A stretch of DNA of 64,000 bases from Archangiaceae bacterium. Its GTDB lineage: Bacteria > Myxococcota > Myxococcia > Myxococcales > Myxococcaceae. The stretch's first letter is position 1; each line of letters starts with the position of its first letter. A model generated the notes under the pieces. The model ran no database searches. It saw only the letters and a list, made by a program, of their open reading frames with translations, and was not told the origin of the DNA. Positions 9,075 to 17,979 of this stretch are shown here, piece by piece. Where the stretch lies: assembly GCA_016714225.1 (NCBI GenBank), contig JADJNS010000010.1:62001-126000 (forward strand). The letters run 5' to 3'. A program made the position numbers and the translations under genes.

Positions 9075-9323
9075 CTACGGGCGGTGAAACTGCAGCTGGC
9101 TGGCAGAGACGTTCTTCGGCAGCTTGCTGAACTTCTCGAGGTCGTCGGGGACGATGAGCTTCTGGCCCGCGTAGATGACGTCGATGGTGTCGCCCACGGC
9201 CGGGGTGCCCCGGTTCAGGTCGTAGAGGCGCTGGCACATCGAGACAATGTCCTCGTCGCTGGTGCCCGCGGGCATTCGCTCGCCGACGATGCCGCTCAAG
9301 CTCTGGCCTGGCTCGACGGCCAC
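9075..9323 (-). CDS. Small LysM-domain protein
   Basis: 82 residues from GTG 9323. Nearly the whole protein is one LysM unit: VEPGQSLSGIV, then DIVSMCQRLYDLNRG, then DTIDVIYAGQKLIVPDD. LysM binds peptidoglycan or other GlcNAc glycans. No signal peptide is evident from this start. It lies 23 bases downstream of the acyl-CoA ligase, so the two are probably cotranscribed, although no functional link is obvious. The same frame stays open far upstream, antisense to nothing but overlapping the ligase, so only the GTG start is credible. Confidence 0.6.
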   Translation of the reverse strand: MAVEPGQSLSGIVGERMPAGTSDEDIVSMCQRLYDLNRGTPAVGDTIDVIYAGQKLIVPDDLEKFSKLPKNVSASQLQFHRP

Positions 9324-9346
9324 CCGGCTCGGCGTTGGGCAGCTGC

Positions 9347-10885
9347 CTACGCCTCGAGCTTCTTGCGCAGCGTCTTGCCCACCGGGTTGCGCGGCACGTC
9401 GGTCACCACCTTGATGACCTGCGGCACCTTGAAGTCGGGCAGGTTCTCGCGGCAGACCTTGAGCAGTTCGTCGCGCGTCGCGGTGGCCCCTTCTCGCAGC
9501 ACCACGTGCGCCACGATGTTCGACCCGCGCAGCCGATCGGCCACGCCCACCACCGCCACGTCTTTCACCGCGCCATGTCGCGCCAGCACCGCCTCGACCT
9601 CGGACGGGTAGACGTTGTGGCCGCTGGTGATGATGAGGTCGTCTTTGCGGTCGACCACGTAGAAGAAGCCCTGCGCGTCTTGCCGCATCAGGTCTCCGGT
9701 GTGCAGCCACCCGTCGCGCAAGGTCTGCCCGGTCAGCTGCTCGTTCTGCCAGTACCCGCGCATCACCGTCTCTCCGCGCAGGCACAGCTCTCCGACCCCG
9801 TCGGTCACGTTGACGAGCTTCGCCTCGCAGCACGCCAGCGGCTTGCCGATCGAGCCCGCCGGCGCTCGCCCCTTGAACGGCGCCGCGTGCGTCGCGCCCG
9901 CCGCCTCCGACATGCCGTAGGCCTCGAGAATCGTGCCGCCGGTCAGCGCGTGGTACCGCTCGGCCACCCACTGCGGCAGCGCCGCGCCGCCGCTGGTCGC
10001 CACCTTCACGCTCGCCAGCTTCTCTCGGGCCATGCCCGGCATCAGCAGCAGCGCCGCCCACAGCGTGGGTACCGCCGGCAGCGAGTAGGGCCGGTGCTTC
10101 TCGATCAGCTGCGCCAGCGGCAGCAGGTCGAGCGCGTCGAAGCGCGGCACCAGCAGCATGCGGTGCCCCTTCGCCACCGAGAGCTGCAGCCCGATGGTGA
10201 AGCCGAACACGTGAAAGAACGGAATCATGCACACCACGCCGGCATTCACCGGCTCGTCGCCCGTCATCCACGCGCGGGTCTGCTCGACGCTGGCCAGAAC
10301 GTTGCGGTGGGTCAGCATCACGCCCTTCGGCGTGCCGGTCGCTCCCGAGGTGTACTGCAGCACCGCCAGGTCGTCGGCGATGACCAGCGTCTCGGGCGCC
10401 GCGGGCCCCGGCGCGAACAGCGGCTCGAGCGGCTGCGGCGCCGGCACCCCCGGCGGCGCCGGCAGCTTCTTCTCCAGCCCCTGCACCGAGCTGATCAGCA
10501 GCTGCTGCACCGCCGTGCCCGCCAGCGCCGGGTAGACCCCCGGCAGGAACACGTCGAGCGCGATCAGCACCTTCGCGCCCGAGTCGGTGAGTATCTGCTT
10601 CAGCTCGCCGCCCTGGTTCGCCGGGCTCAGGTTGACGATGACCGCGCCCAGCTCGAGCGCCGCGTAGCACGCGAACACGTACCCCGGCGTGTTCGGCAGC
10701 ATCAGCGCCACCCGGTCGCCTTTGCTCACGCCCATCGCAGAGAGGTGGCCCGCCAGTGCCACGGCCCGCTGCCGCACCGCCCCGTACGGAATGTCTTTGT
10801 CTTGAATCGTCAGCGCGATCGCCTGCGGCGTGCGCTGCGCGGTGGCTTTCAGCAGTTGCCCCAGGTTCTCGTCGGCGCCGATCAT
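9347..10885 (-). CDS. AMP-forming acyl-CoA synthetase (FadD-like)
   Basis: 512 residues from ATG 10885. The ANL superfamily motifs are complete: A3 YTSGATGTPKG near residue 180, FFHVFG near 225, SGGAALP near 300, A5 YGMSEAAG near 328, A7 GWLHTGD near 392, A8 DRKDDLIITSGHNVYPSEVE near 410 and the A10 lysine region GKTLRKKL at the end. Such enzymes activate a carboxylic acid as acyl-AMP and transfer it to CoA; the length and motifs fit medium- or long-chain fatty acids. It is divergent from the copper monooxygenase, with an inverted repeat between them. Confidence 0.88.
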   Translation of the reverse strand: MIGADENLGQLLKATAQRTPQAIALTIQDKDIPYGAVRQRAVALAGHLSAMGVSKGDRVALMLPNTPGYVFACYAALELGAVIVNLSPANQGGELKQILTDSGAKVLIALDVFLPGVYPALAGTAVQQLLISSVQGLEKKLPAPPGVPAPQPLEPLFAPGPAAPETLVIADDLAVLQYTSGATGTPKGVMLTHRNVLASVEQTRAWMTGDEPVNAGVVCMIPFFHVFGFTIGLQLSVAKGHRMLLVPRFDALDLLPLAQLIEKHRPYSLPAVPTLWAALLLMPGMAREKLASVKVATSGGAALPQWVAERYHALTGGTILEAYGMSEAAGATHAAPFKGRAPAGSIGKPLACCEAKLVNVTDGVGELCLRGETVMRGYWQNEQLTGQTLRDGWLHTGDLMRQDAQGFFYVVDRKDDLIITSGHNVYPSEVEAVLARHGAVKDVAVVGVADRLRGSNIVAHVVLREGATATRDELLKVCRENLPDFKVPQVIKVVTDVPRNPVGKTLRKKLEA

Positions 10886-10985
10886 GCGCTCGTCTTAGCT
10901 GGGATGGGTCGGACCCGGCGACCGCGCTGCGCCGGTTTTTGCGCGGGGTCGGGTGGAGCGGCACGCCGGCCTTTCTGCGGAGCGA

Positions 10986-11006
10986 TTGCAGTATGGGTTA
11001 CTGCAA
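10986..11006. promoter_or_regulatory. Inverted repeat in a divergent promoter region
   Basis: TTGCAGT, seven bases, ACTGCAA, in the 192-base gap between the acyl-CoA ligase (start 10885, minus) and the monooxygenase (start 11078, plus). It stands out as AT-richer than its surroundings. It is a candidate operator for a dimeric regulator; the regulator is unknown. Confidence 0.35.
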
Positions 11007-11077
11007 CCACGGCTCAGTACCGTCGGGCGGGGTGAGCTTTTCTCCTCCTCGGGTGCCGCGGTAGATCTCCCGGTGTC

Positions 11078-12349
11078 TTGGCCCGTCTGTCTCTCGCGCT
11101 GGTTCTGCTCGCCGCCTGCGCCGCGCCCGAGCCGCGCGTGAGCTGGAGCCGCGACATTGGCCCCCTGGTGCAGGCGAAGTGCGCCGGCTGTCACGTCAAC
11201 GGCGGCATCGGCCCGTTTCCGCTCACCACCTTCGCCGAGTTCATGAACGTCGCCGAGACCGCGCGGCTCGCCATCATTCAGCGGCGCATGCCGCCGTGGC
11301 CCGCCAGCAAGAGCTGCGCAGAGTACGCGCCCGACGGCTCGCTCTCGGACGAGCAGGTGTCGATGATCGACCGCTGGCTCGACGACGGCGCCCTGGAGGG
11401 CAGCGCCGCCGACTTCAAGGCGCTCGAGACGCCCCAGAACGCCCTCTCGCGCGTCGACCTCAGCGTGCCGATGATGAAGGCCTTCACGCCCTCGCGCTCA
11501 CCCGACGAGTACCGCTGCTTCGTGCTCGACTGGCCCCAGACCGAGACCACGTACATCACCGGCTACGCCCTCGCCCCCGGCAACGCCGCGATGATTCACC
11601 ACGCCGACATCTTCTTCTTGAACCCCAGCGCCGCCGCGAAGTACCGCGGGCTCGACCCCGACGGCTCGGGCTACACCTGCTACAGCCTGCCGGTGCTCGA
11701 GGGAGGGTGGATCGGCACCTTCGTGCCCGGCTCTCGCGGCACCGATTTTCCCGACGGCTCGGGCTTGAAGGTCGAGCCCGGCTCGAAAATCTTCATTCAG
11801 ACCCACTACAACACCGCCTACACCGGCCGGCAGAGCGACCTCTCGGCCCTCAACCTGCGCCTCGAGGCCAAGGTCCGAAAGCCCGGCGTCGTGCTCGCCC
11901 TCGCCGACCTGAAGTGGATGAACGGGGACATGGTGATTCCCGCGTACGCCCCCGACGCGGTGCACCGCTACGAAGAAGACCCCACCCTCTACATCTCGGC
12001 CTTCAACCGCGCCTTCGTCGACGGTCAGCCGCTCAAGGTCTGGGCCGGCACGCTGCACATGCACCAGATGGGCTCGAAGGCCACGTTCGAGATCGTCCGC
12101 AAAGACGGCTCGCGCGACTGCATCACCGACCTCCCCCGGTGGGACTTTCACTGGCAGCTGCCGTACTCGCTCGCCGCGCCCAAGACGGTGAGCCCCGGCG
12201 ACCGGCTCGCCGTCGAGTGCCACTGGAACAACTCGCAAAAGAACCAGCCCTGGCTCGGCGCGTCGCAGCGGGTGTCGCGCGAGCTCAACTGGGGCGCCAA
12301 GACCGACGACGAGATGTGCGTCGCCGGCGTGTACCTCACCCCCCAGTGA
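11078..12349 (+). CDS. Copper type II monooxygenase-fold lipoprotein with a cytochrome-c-like CAGCH motif
   Basis: 423 residues from TTG 11078; no closer ATG fits the signal. The lipobox is LAAC at residue 14. CAGCH at 35-39 resembles a haem c attachment site and is followed by a short c-type region with MPPWP at 71-75. The rest matches the two-domain peptidylglycine/dopamine monooxygenase fold: His174-His175 (IHHADIF) and His243 (QTHYN) fit the CuH site, His327 and His329 (LHMHQMG) plus Met413 (DEMC) fit the CuM site. Both copper sites appear intact. A periplasmic or surface oxidase or hydroxylase is likely; the substrate is unknown. Confidence 0.8.
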   Translation: MARLSLALVLLAACAAPEPRVSWSRDIGPLVQAKCAGCHVNGGIGPFPLTTFAEFMNVAETARLAIIQRRMPPWPASKSCAEYAPDGSLSDEQVSMIDRWLDDGALEGSAADFKALETPQNALSRVDLSVPMMKAFTPSRSPDEYRCFVLDWPQTETTYITGYALAPGNAAMIHHADIFFLNPSAAAKYRGLDPDGSGYTCYSLPVLEGGWIGTFVPGSRGTDFPDGSGLKVEPGSKIFIQTHYNTAYTGRQSDLSALNLRLEAKVRKPGVVLALADLKWMNGDMVIPAYAPDAVHRYEEDPTLYISAFNRAFVDGQPLKVWAGTLHMHQMGSKATFEIVRKDGSRDCITDLPRWDFHWQLPYSLAAPKTVSPGDRLAVECHWNNSQKNQPWLGASQRVSRELNWGAKTDDEMCVAGVYLTPQ

Positions 12350-12404
12350 CAGCCCTAAGCCGTTCGGGTGGATCGCCTGGGCCCGAGGTGGCAACACATG
12401 CGAC

Positions 12405-13433
12405 ATGAAGAACGCGTTGGTTTGGGTGGCGGTGCTCGCCTGCGGCTGCGGCAGCCTCGAGGGGCTCTCGGTCATCGCGCCGACCGGCCCCCAGGCGGTC
12501 GGCACCTCGCGCGGGCTCTCGATTTCGCGGTGCGCCAGCCGCAACGTGCTGCTCGACTGCACCTCGCGCGATTCGGTCACCCGCGCCGTCGTCGCGCTCG
12601 ACAACGACCACTTCGGCCTCCAGCCGGGCAGCTTCACCGTCGTCGACGGCAAGTTCGTCTTCGCCGGCTCGGGCTCGGTCACCGCCGGGCTCGTCGCTCA
12701 GTCGGCCGGCACCACCCAGCTCTCGCTCGAGATCGACACTGCGCAGGGGGGGCACTTCACCGAGCAACACACCCTCGAAGCCCGCTCGCTGGCCGACGCC
12801 GGCTTCACCTGCGCGCCGTACCCGTGCCTCACCGGCCTGAGCCGCCTGCCGCTGCAGACCTGGCAGGTGCGGACCTCGCAGGGCGTCGATTCGGCGGGCG
12901 AACGGCTGGGCGGCGGCGCCGACTACCAGGCCTCGGGCGCTCTCGAGCCCCAAACGCCGCTGCGCTACGACGTCGGCGGCTCGGGGCCGGTGTTCGTGCG
13001 CGCCACTTCCCCAGGAGAAGGCCGCATCGAGCCCGTCGACGCGCGACTGCGCTCTGCTACCCACCCGTTGGTGGTGCAGGTCGCCCCGCCCGACGACGCC
13101 GAGGCGCTGCTCTTCGCCCGCACCCTCGACGACGGCCAGGGTCGCCTGGTGCAGCCGCTCGCCACCGTCGACTTCGACGTCGAGCTGGGCACCCGCTTCG
13201 ACCCGCCCGAGCCCTTCGCCCGCATCGACGCCTGGCCGGTCATCGCGCTGAGAGACGGCGGCTGGTCTGCCGTGCAGCTCGACCAGCTCTACCGCGAGCG
13301 CCCCGACGGCGGCGGCGCCGCCGCCTGCCTCGGAAAGCCGCCCTGCATTCTCGACTTTCACGCCGCCGGCGAGTCGACCTGGTTCATCGACGCCGGCACC
13401 CGCACCCTGCGCGCCACCTTCACCGCCCACTGA
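12405..13433 (+). CDS. Hypothetical lipoprotein
   Basis: 342 residues from ATG 12405, beginning MKNALVWVAVLACGCG with a lipobox-like LACG. The body is mostly predicted beta-strand, with Cys pairs at CASRNVLLDC, CAPYPC and CLGKPPC. The first 130 residues could form Ig-like sandwiches. No family recognised. It follows the monooxygenase by 55 bases on the same strand and may be cotranscribed. Confidence 0.65.
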   Translation: MKNALVWVAVLACGCGSLEGLSVIAPTGPQAVGTSRGLSISRCASRNVLLDCTSRDSVTRAVVALDNDHFGLQPGSFTVVDGKFVFAGSGSVTAGLVAQSAGTTQLSLEIDTAQGGHFTEQHTLEARSLADAGFTCAPYPCLTGLSRLPLQTWQVRTSQGVDSAGERLGGGADYQASGALEPQTPLRYDVGGSGPVFVRATSPGEGRIEPVDARLRSATHPLVVQVAPPDDAEALLFARTLDDGQGRLVQPLATVDFDVELGTRFDPPEPFARIDAWPVIALRDGGWSAVQLDQLYRERPDGGGAAACLGKPPCILDFHAAGESTWFIDAGTRTLRATFTAH

Positions 13434-13436
13434 GGC

Positions 13437-14042
13437 TCAGGCCTTCGGCGTCGCCCGCACCCGCGCCTGCGCCTTGGCGTCGGTGAGGCCCAGCCGCGCC
13501 GCTTCGGCGAGCTCGGCGTCGACTGCGCCGCGGTCGTCGCGCTTCGCCGCCACCACCGCGAGGTTCAGGTGCGGCACCGCGTACTGCGGGTCGCGCTCGA
13601 GCGCCGACCTGAACGCCGCGGTCGCCAGCTCGAGCTTGCCGTTCTCGAGGTGAATGACGCCGATGTTGTTGCGCGCCAGCGCCACCGGGTCGGTCGTGTA
13701 CACGCCCGCCGCCAGCCAGCTGAAGCGCCGCTTCCACGGCGAGGCGTTCAGCTCGGCCTCGAACCGTTGAAAGCACGAGATGGCGTCGACCCACCGCTTC
13801 TTCTTGAGGTGCCGCCGCCCCGCGAAGAACTGCCGCGACACCGCGAACGACAGCCCCGCCAGCGCGAGAATCAGCAGCACGAACGGCAGCCGCGCCACGT
13901 CGGGCAGCACGTTGCCGAGCACCAGGCACAGCCCCCAGAAGCCCGCGAACAGCAGCCGGTTTCGGTTGGGTCGACTCAAAGCCCGAGCACCCGAGAATCG
14001 GAGTCCACGCGCGCAGGGTAGCGCGCCCACGCTCCACCGCAC
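13437..14042 (-). CDS. TPR-containing membrane protein
   Basis: 201 residues. Two adjacent hydrophobic helices (about 30-68, LLFAGFWGLCLVLGN and LPFVLLILALAGLSF) precede two or three TPR-like helix pairs in the cytoplasm, for example VALARNNIGVIHLENGKLELATAAFRSALERDPQYAVPHLNLAVV. TPRs mediate protein contacts; the partner is unknown. It ends 3 bases from the convergent gene at 12405..13433. The start could be internal at a later codon. Confidence 0.65.
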   Translation of the reverse strand: MRWSVGALPCARGLRFSGARALSRPNRNRLLFAGFWGLCLVLGNVLPDVARLPFVLLILALAGLSFAVSRQFFAGRRHLKKKRWVDAISCFQRFEAELNASPWKRRFSWLAAGVYTTDPVALARNNIGVIHLENGKLELATAAFRSALERDPQYAVPHLNLAVVAAKRDDRGAVDAELAEAARLGLTDAKAQARVRATPKA

Positions 14043-14089
14043 GGTTTTCGCAGAGTTGCGTTGGCTGCCCGCTCGCTCTGTGGCGGCGC

Positions 14090-14971
14090 ATGACCAAGCT
14101 CAACAAGCTGAACCCCCTGCAGTGGGTCTCCGAGCCGGCCACCGAGCCGGAGCGGCGCGTCTCGCGCGTTGCGAGTCACCACGACACCGTCGAGGTCTAC
14201 CGCGACGCGCAGCTGCGCATCTGGTCAGACCGCGACATCACCAAGGCGCAGGCGAAGTCGCTCGCCACCCGCATCGAGAGCGCCTACGCGTGGGACCAGG
14301 CGAAGCTCGGCTGGGCCGACCCGGCGCCGCTCGAGGCGCCGCTCAACGTGGCGGTGCTCACCGAGGGCTCGTTTCGCGAGCTCACCGGCGACACCACCGG
14401 CTCCATCGCCGGAGTCACCACCGGGCCCAGCCTGTTCGTGGTGCCCGAGCGCGTGCTCGGCCGCATGAGCAAAGACGACGTCGACACCGTCGCCCACGAG
14501 CTCACCCACGTGCAGGACTTTCGCGAGGCGGGCCGCAACATCGACTCGATGCCGACGTATCTGCTCGAGGGTCGCGCGTACGTCGACGGCAACAAGTACG
14601 CGGGCGACGCGGCGAAGTTTCGCCCCGTGCTCGAGCGGCTGCGGGCGCAAGACGCTCGCTTCGTGCTCGACGGGTTTCGCCACTCGAAAGACGAGCAGAA
14701 AGACCCGCGCTTCGTCTTCATCGCCGAGGTGACCGGCGGGCTGTTCGTCGAGTTCCTGCGCACGAAGCTGGGCGGCCACGGAAAGGCCGACGCCATGAAG
14801 CGGCTGTCGACGTGCGTCGAGGCGCTGGGCGACGGCACCGCGTTCGAGAGCTCGTTCAAGGCGCAGTTCGGCGTGTCGTTGACCGCCGCCGAGCAGCAGT
14901 TCGTGAGCTGGGTCGGCGCCACCGAGGGCAAGCCCGGGGTGCGTTTGGCCGGCACCATCTACGGGAGCTAG
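14090..14971 (+). CDS. HExxH gluzincin-like putative metallopeptidase
   Basis: 293 residues from ATG 14090 with no signal peptide. VAHELTHVQDF gives His136, Glu137 and His140; LLEGRAYVDG places Glu160 at a distance typical of a gluzincin third ligand. Downstream, EVTGGLFVEFLR and a C-terminal helical region resemble M1/M48-like cores, but the family is not assigned. It is followed after one base by the coiled-coil gene at 14973. Confidence 0.65.
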   Translation: MTKLNKLNPLQWVSEPATEPERRVSRVASHHDTVEVYRDAQLRIWSDRDITKAQAKSLATRIESAYAWDQAKLGWADPAPLEAPLNVAVLTEGSFRELTGDTTGSIAGVTTGPSLFVVPERVLGRMSKDDVDTVAHELTHVQDFREAGRNIDSMPTYLLEGRAYVDGNKYAGDAAKFRPVLERLRAQDARFVLDGFRHSKDEQKDPRFVFIAEVTGGLFVEFLRTKLGGHGKADAMKRLSTCVEALGDGTAFESSFKAQFGVSLTAAEQQFVSWVGATEGKPGVRLAGTIYGS

Positions 14972-14972
14972 C

Positions 14973-15224
14973 ATGGACGACATGAAGCGAAAGAAGCGCA
15001 ACGGTGAGACGACGCTGGGTGACGTGGTCGAGAGCATTCAGCAGCTCGATGCGCGACTTCAGCGTGTCGGTGACGACCTCGGTGCGCGCATCGATCGGCT
15101 CGACGACCGGGTGAATCGCCGGCTCGACGGAGTTTTGCAGCTGATCGGCGGCCATCACCGCGACCTCGACCGCCGGGTCACCGCGCTCGAGAAGTCGGTT
15201 GCGGTGCTGAAGAAGACGGCCTGA
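14973..15224 (+). CDS. Small coiled-coil protein
   Basis: 83 residues from ATG 14973, one base after the previous stop, so translationally coupled. It has a basic N-terminus (MDDMKRKKRNGE), then heptad-like segments: VVESIQQLDARLQRV, ARIDRLDDRVNRRLDG, RVTALEKSVAVLKK. This resembles small self-assembling coiled-coil or phage-slyX-like proteins. Function unknown, perhaps a partner of the upstream metallopeptidase. Confidence 0.65.
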   Translation: MDDMKRKKRNGETTLGDVVESIQQLDARLQRVGDDLGARIDRLDDRVNRRLDGVLQLIGGHHRDLDRRVTALEKSVAVLKKTA

Positions 15225-15239
15225 GCGGCCCGCCCGCCG

Positions 15240-15241
<2 letters not shown>
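15224..15241. terminator. Short hairpin between convergent genes
   Basis: AGCGGC, six bases, GCCGCT, between convergent genes ending at 15224 and 15240. The stem is short and there is no U-tract, so terminator function is only suggested by position. Confidence 0.3.
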
Positions 15242-16802
<1,561 letters not shown>

Positions 16803-16870
16803 GGCCCGGTTCGTCTAGCGCGTTTGAATTTCCGTCCAAGCGCAAAGCGACGCAATAATCGCCGGGCCCG

Positions 16871-17740
16871 ATGCGCTCTTCGCCGGTGGTGACAGTCGCG
16901 CTGCTCGCCTCGCTGGCCGCCTGCGGCCCCGGGCGCGACCCCACCTTCAAGCACATCATCGAGCTCAGCGCGGTCACCAAGCTGCAGCTGGGCGACAAGT
17001 CGGTGTACTTCGTCGAGGCGCAGGCGCTGAAGCGGGTGGCGAAGAAGGGCGGAGACGCCGAGGTGATTCTGGCCTCGGGCGTGGTCGACTTCGCGGCGAC
17101 GAACGGTCACGTGTTCGCGGCGACCACCAGCGGCATCGTGCACCTCGCGGTGGCGAGCGACGGAGCGCTCTCGGCGCCGACCACGGTGAGCAGCGCGCCG
17201 GCGCTGGCCATCGCCGCCGACGGCAACGGGGTGAGCTGGGCGAGCTGCAGCGCGCTCACCCACGCGGCGCTCGACGGCAGCGCGCAGCGCTCGGTGTCGC
17301 TGAGCGGCGGGTGCGCGGGCGCCACGGTGCACCTCACCCTCGACAGCAGCACCGCCTACGGAGTCGACAGCCGGGGCGAGTGGTACGCCTCGCGGTCGGG
17401 CAGCGCCGCCAAGCACTTCGCCACCGAGACCTGCTCGAGCATCGAGGCGGCGGGCGGCTGGCTGTACTGCGGCGACGCCGCGCGCGGCCTGCGCCGCATC
17501 TACCCGTTCGGCGGCACCGTCGAGGTGCTCTTCCCCGGCACCGTGCGCGCCTTCGACATCTCGGACGCCAAGGTCTACGCCTCGGTCGGGCAAGACCTGG
17601 TGAGCTCGCCGCGCAACACCGCCCGCTACGAGGTCATCGGCACCTACGCCACCATCTCGGCCATCGCCGTCGACACCGACGCGCTGTTCTTCGTGAACAC
17701 CACGCAAGACCGCGGCCTGATGCTCAGCACGGCGCTGTAG
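16871..17740 (+). CDS. Lipoprotein with propeller-like repeats
   Basis: 289 residues from ATG 16871 (MRSSPVVTVALLASLAACGPG, lipobox LAAC). The mature part has repeated strands of the type VYFVEAQALKRV, VFAATTSGIVHLAV, AYGVDSRGEWYASR, WLYCGDAARGLRRIY, ALFFVNTTQD, consistent with a small beta-propeller. Four Cys could pair. No enzyme motif. It is divergent from the carboxyltransferase gene (68-base gap). Confidence 0.65.
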   Translation: MRSSPVVTVALLASLAACGPGRDPTFKHIIELSAVTKLQLGDKSVYFVEAQALKRVAKKGGDAEVILASGVVDFAATNGHVFAATTSGIVHLAVASDGALSAPTTVSSAPALAIAADGNGVSWASCSALTHAALDGSAQRSVSLSGGCAGATVHLTLDSSTAYGVDSRGEWYASRSGSAAKHFATETCSSIEAAGGWLYCGDAARGLRRIYPFGGTVEVLFPGTVRAFDISDAKVYASVGQDLVSSPRNTARYEVIGTYATISAIAVDTDALFFVNTTQDRGLMLSTAL

Positions 17741-17775
17741 GGTGCGTCTGGAAGGGGTGGGCCAAGACCCGAGAG

Positions 17776-17973
17776 GGGTCAGGGTAGTGCTGAGCCTGTC
17801 GAAGCATCGAACCCTGCCGTCGCCCGCCGAAGGCTGAAGCGCAGATACTCCATCTTAAGGGTGCGCACGCTGCGCTGCTTGGCGCATGGAGTATCTGGCG
17901 CTTCGCGTTCCAGAGGCGGCAGCACCCATTCGACTTCGGCACGGCATTCGCCGTGCCTTCGCTCAGGGTGACC
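17776..17973. repeat. Dispersed hairpin repeat, copy A
   Basis: Fills the gap between convergent genes ending at 17740 and 17980. The core (17811-17905) is shared with copies at 22156-22319 and 40430-40550. AGATACTCCAT (17843-17853) pairs with ATGGAGTATCT (17886-17896), and the flanking GAAGCGC and GCGCTTC extend the stem with one bulge. Outer ends GTCAGGGT/TGAGC and GCTCAGGGTGAC are also roughly inverted. No ORF. Confidence 0.65.
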
Positions 17974-17979
17974 GGTGGC

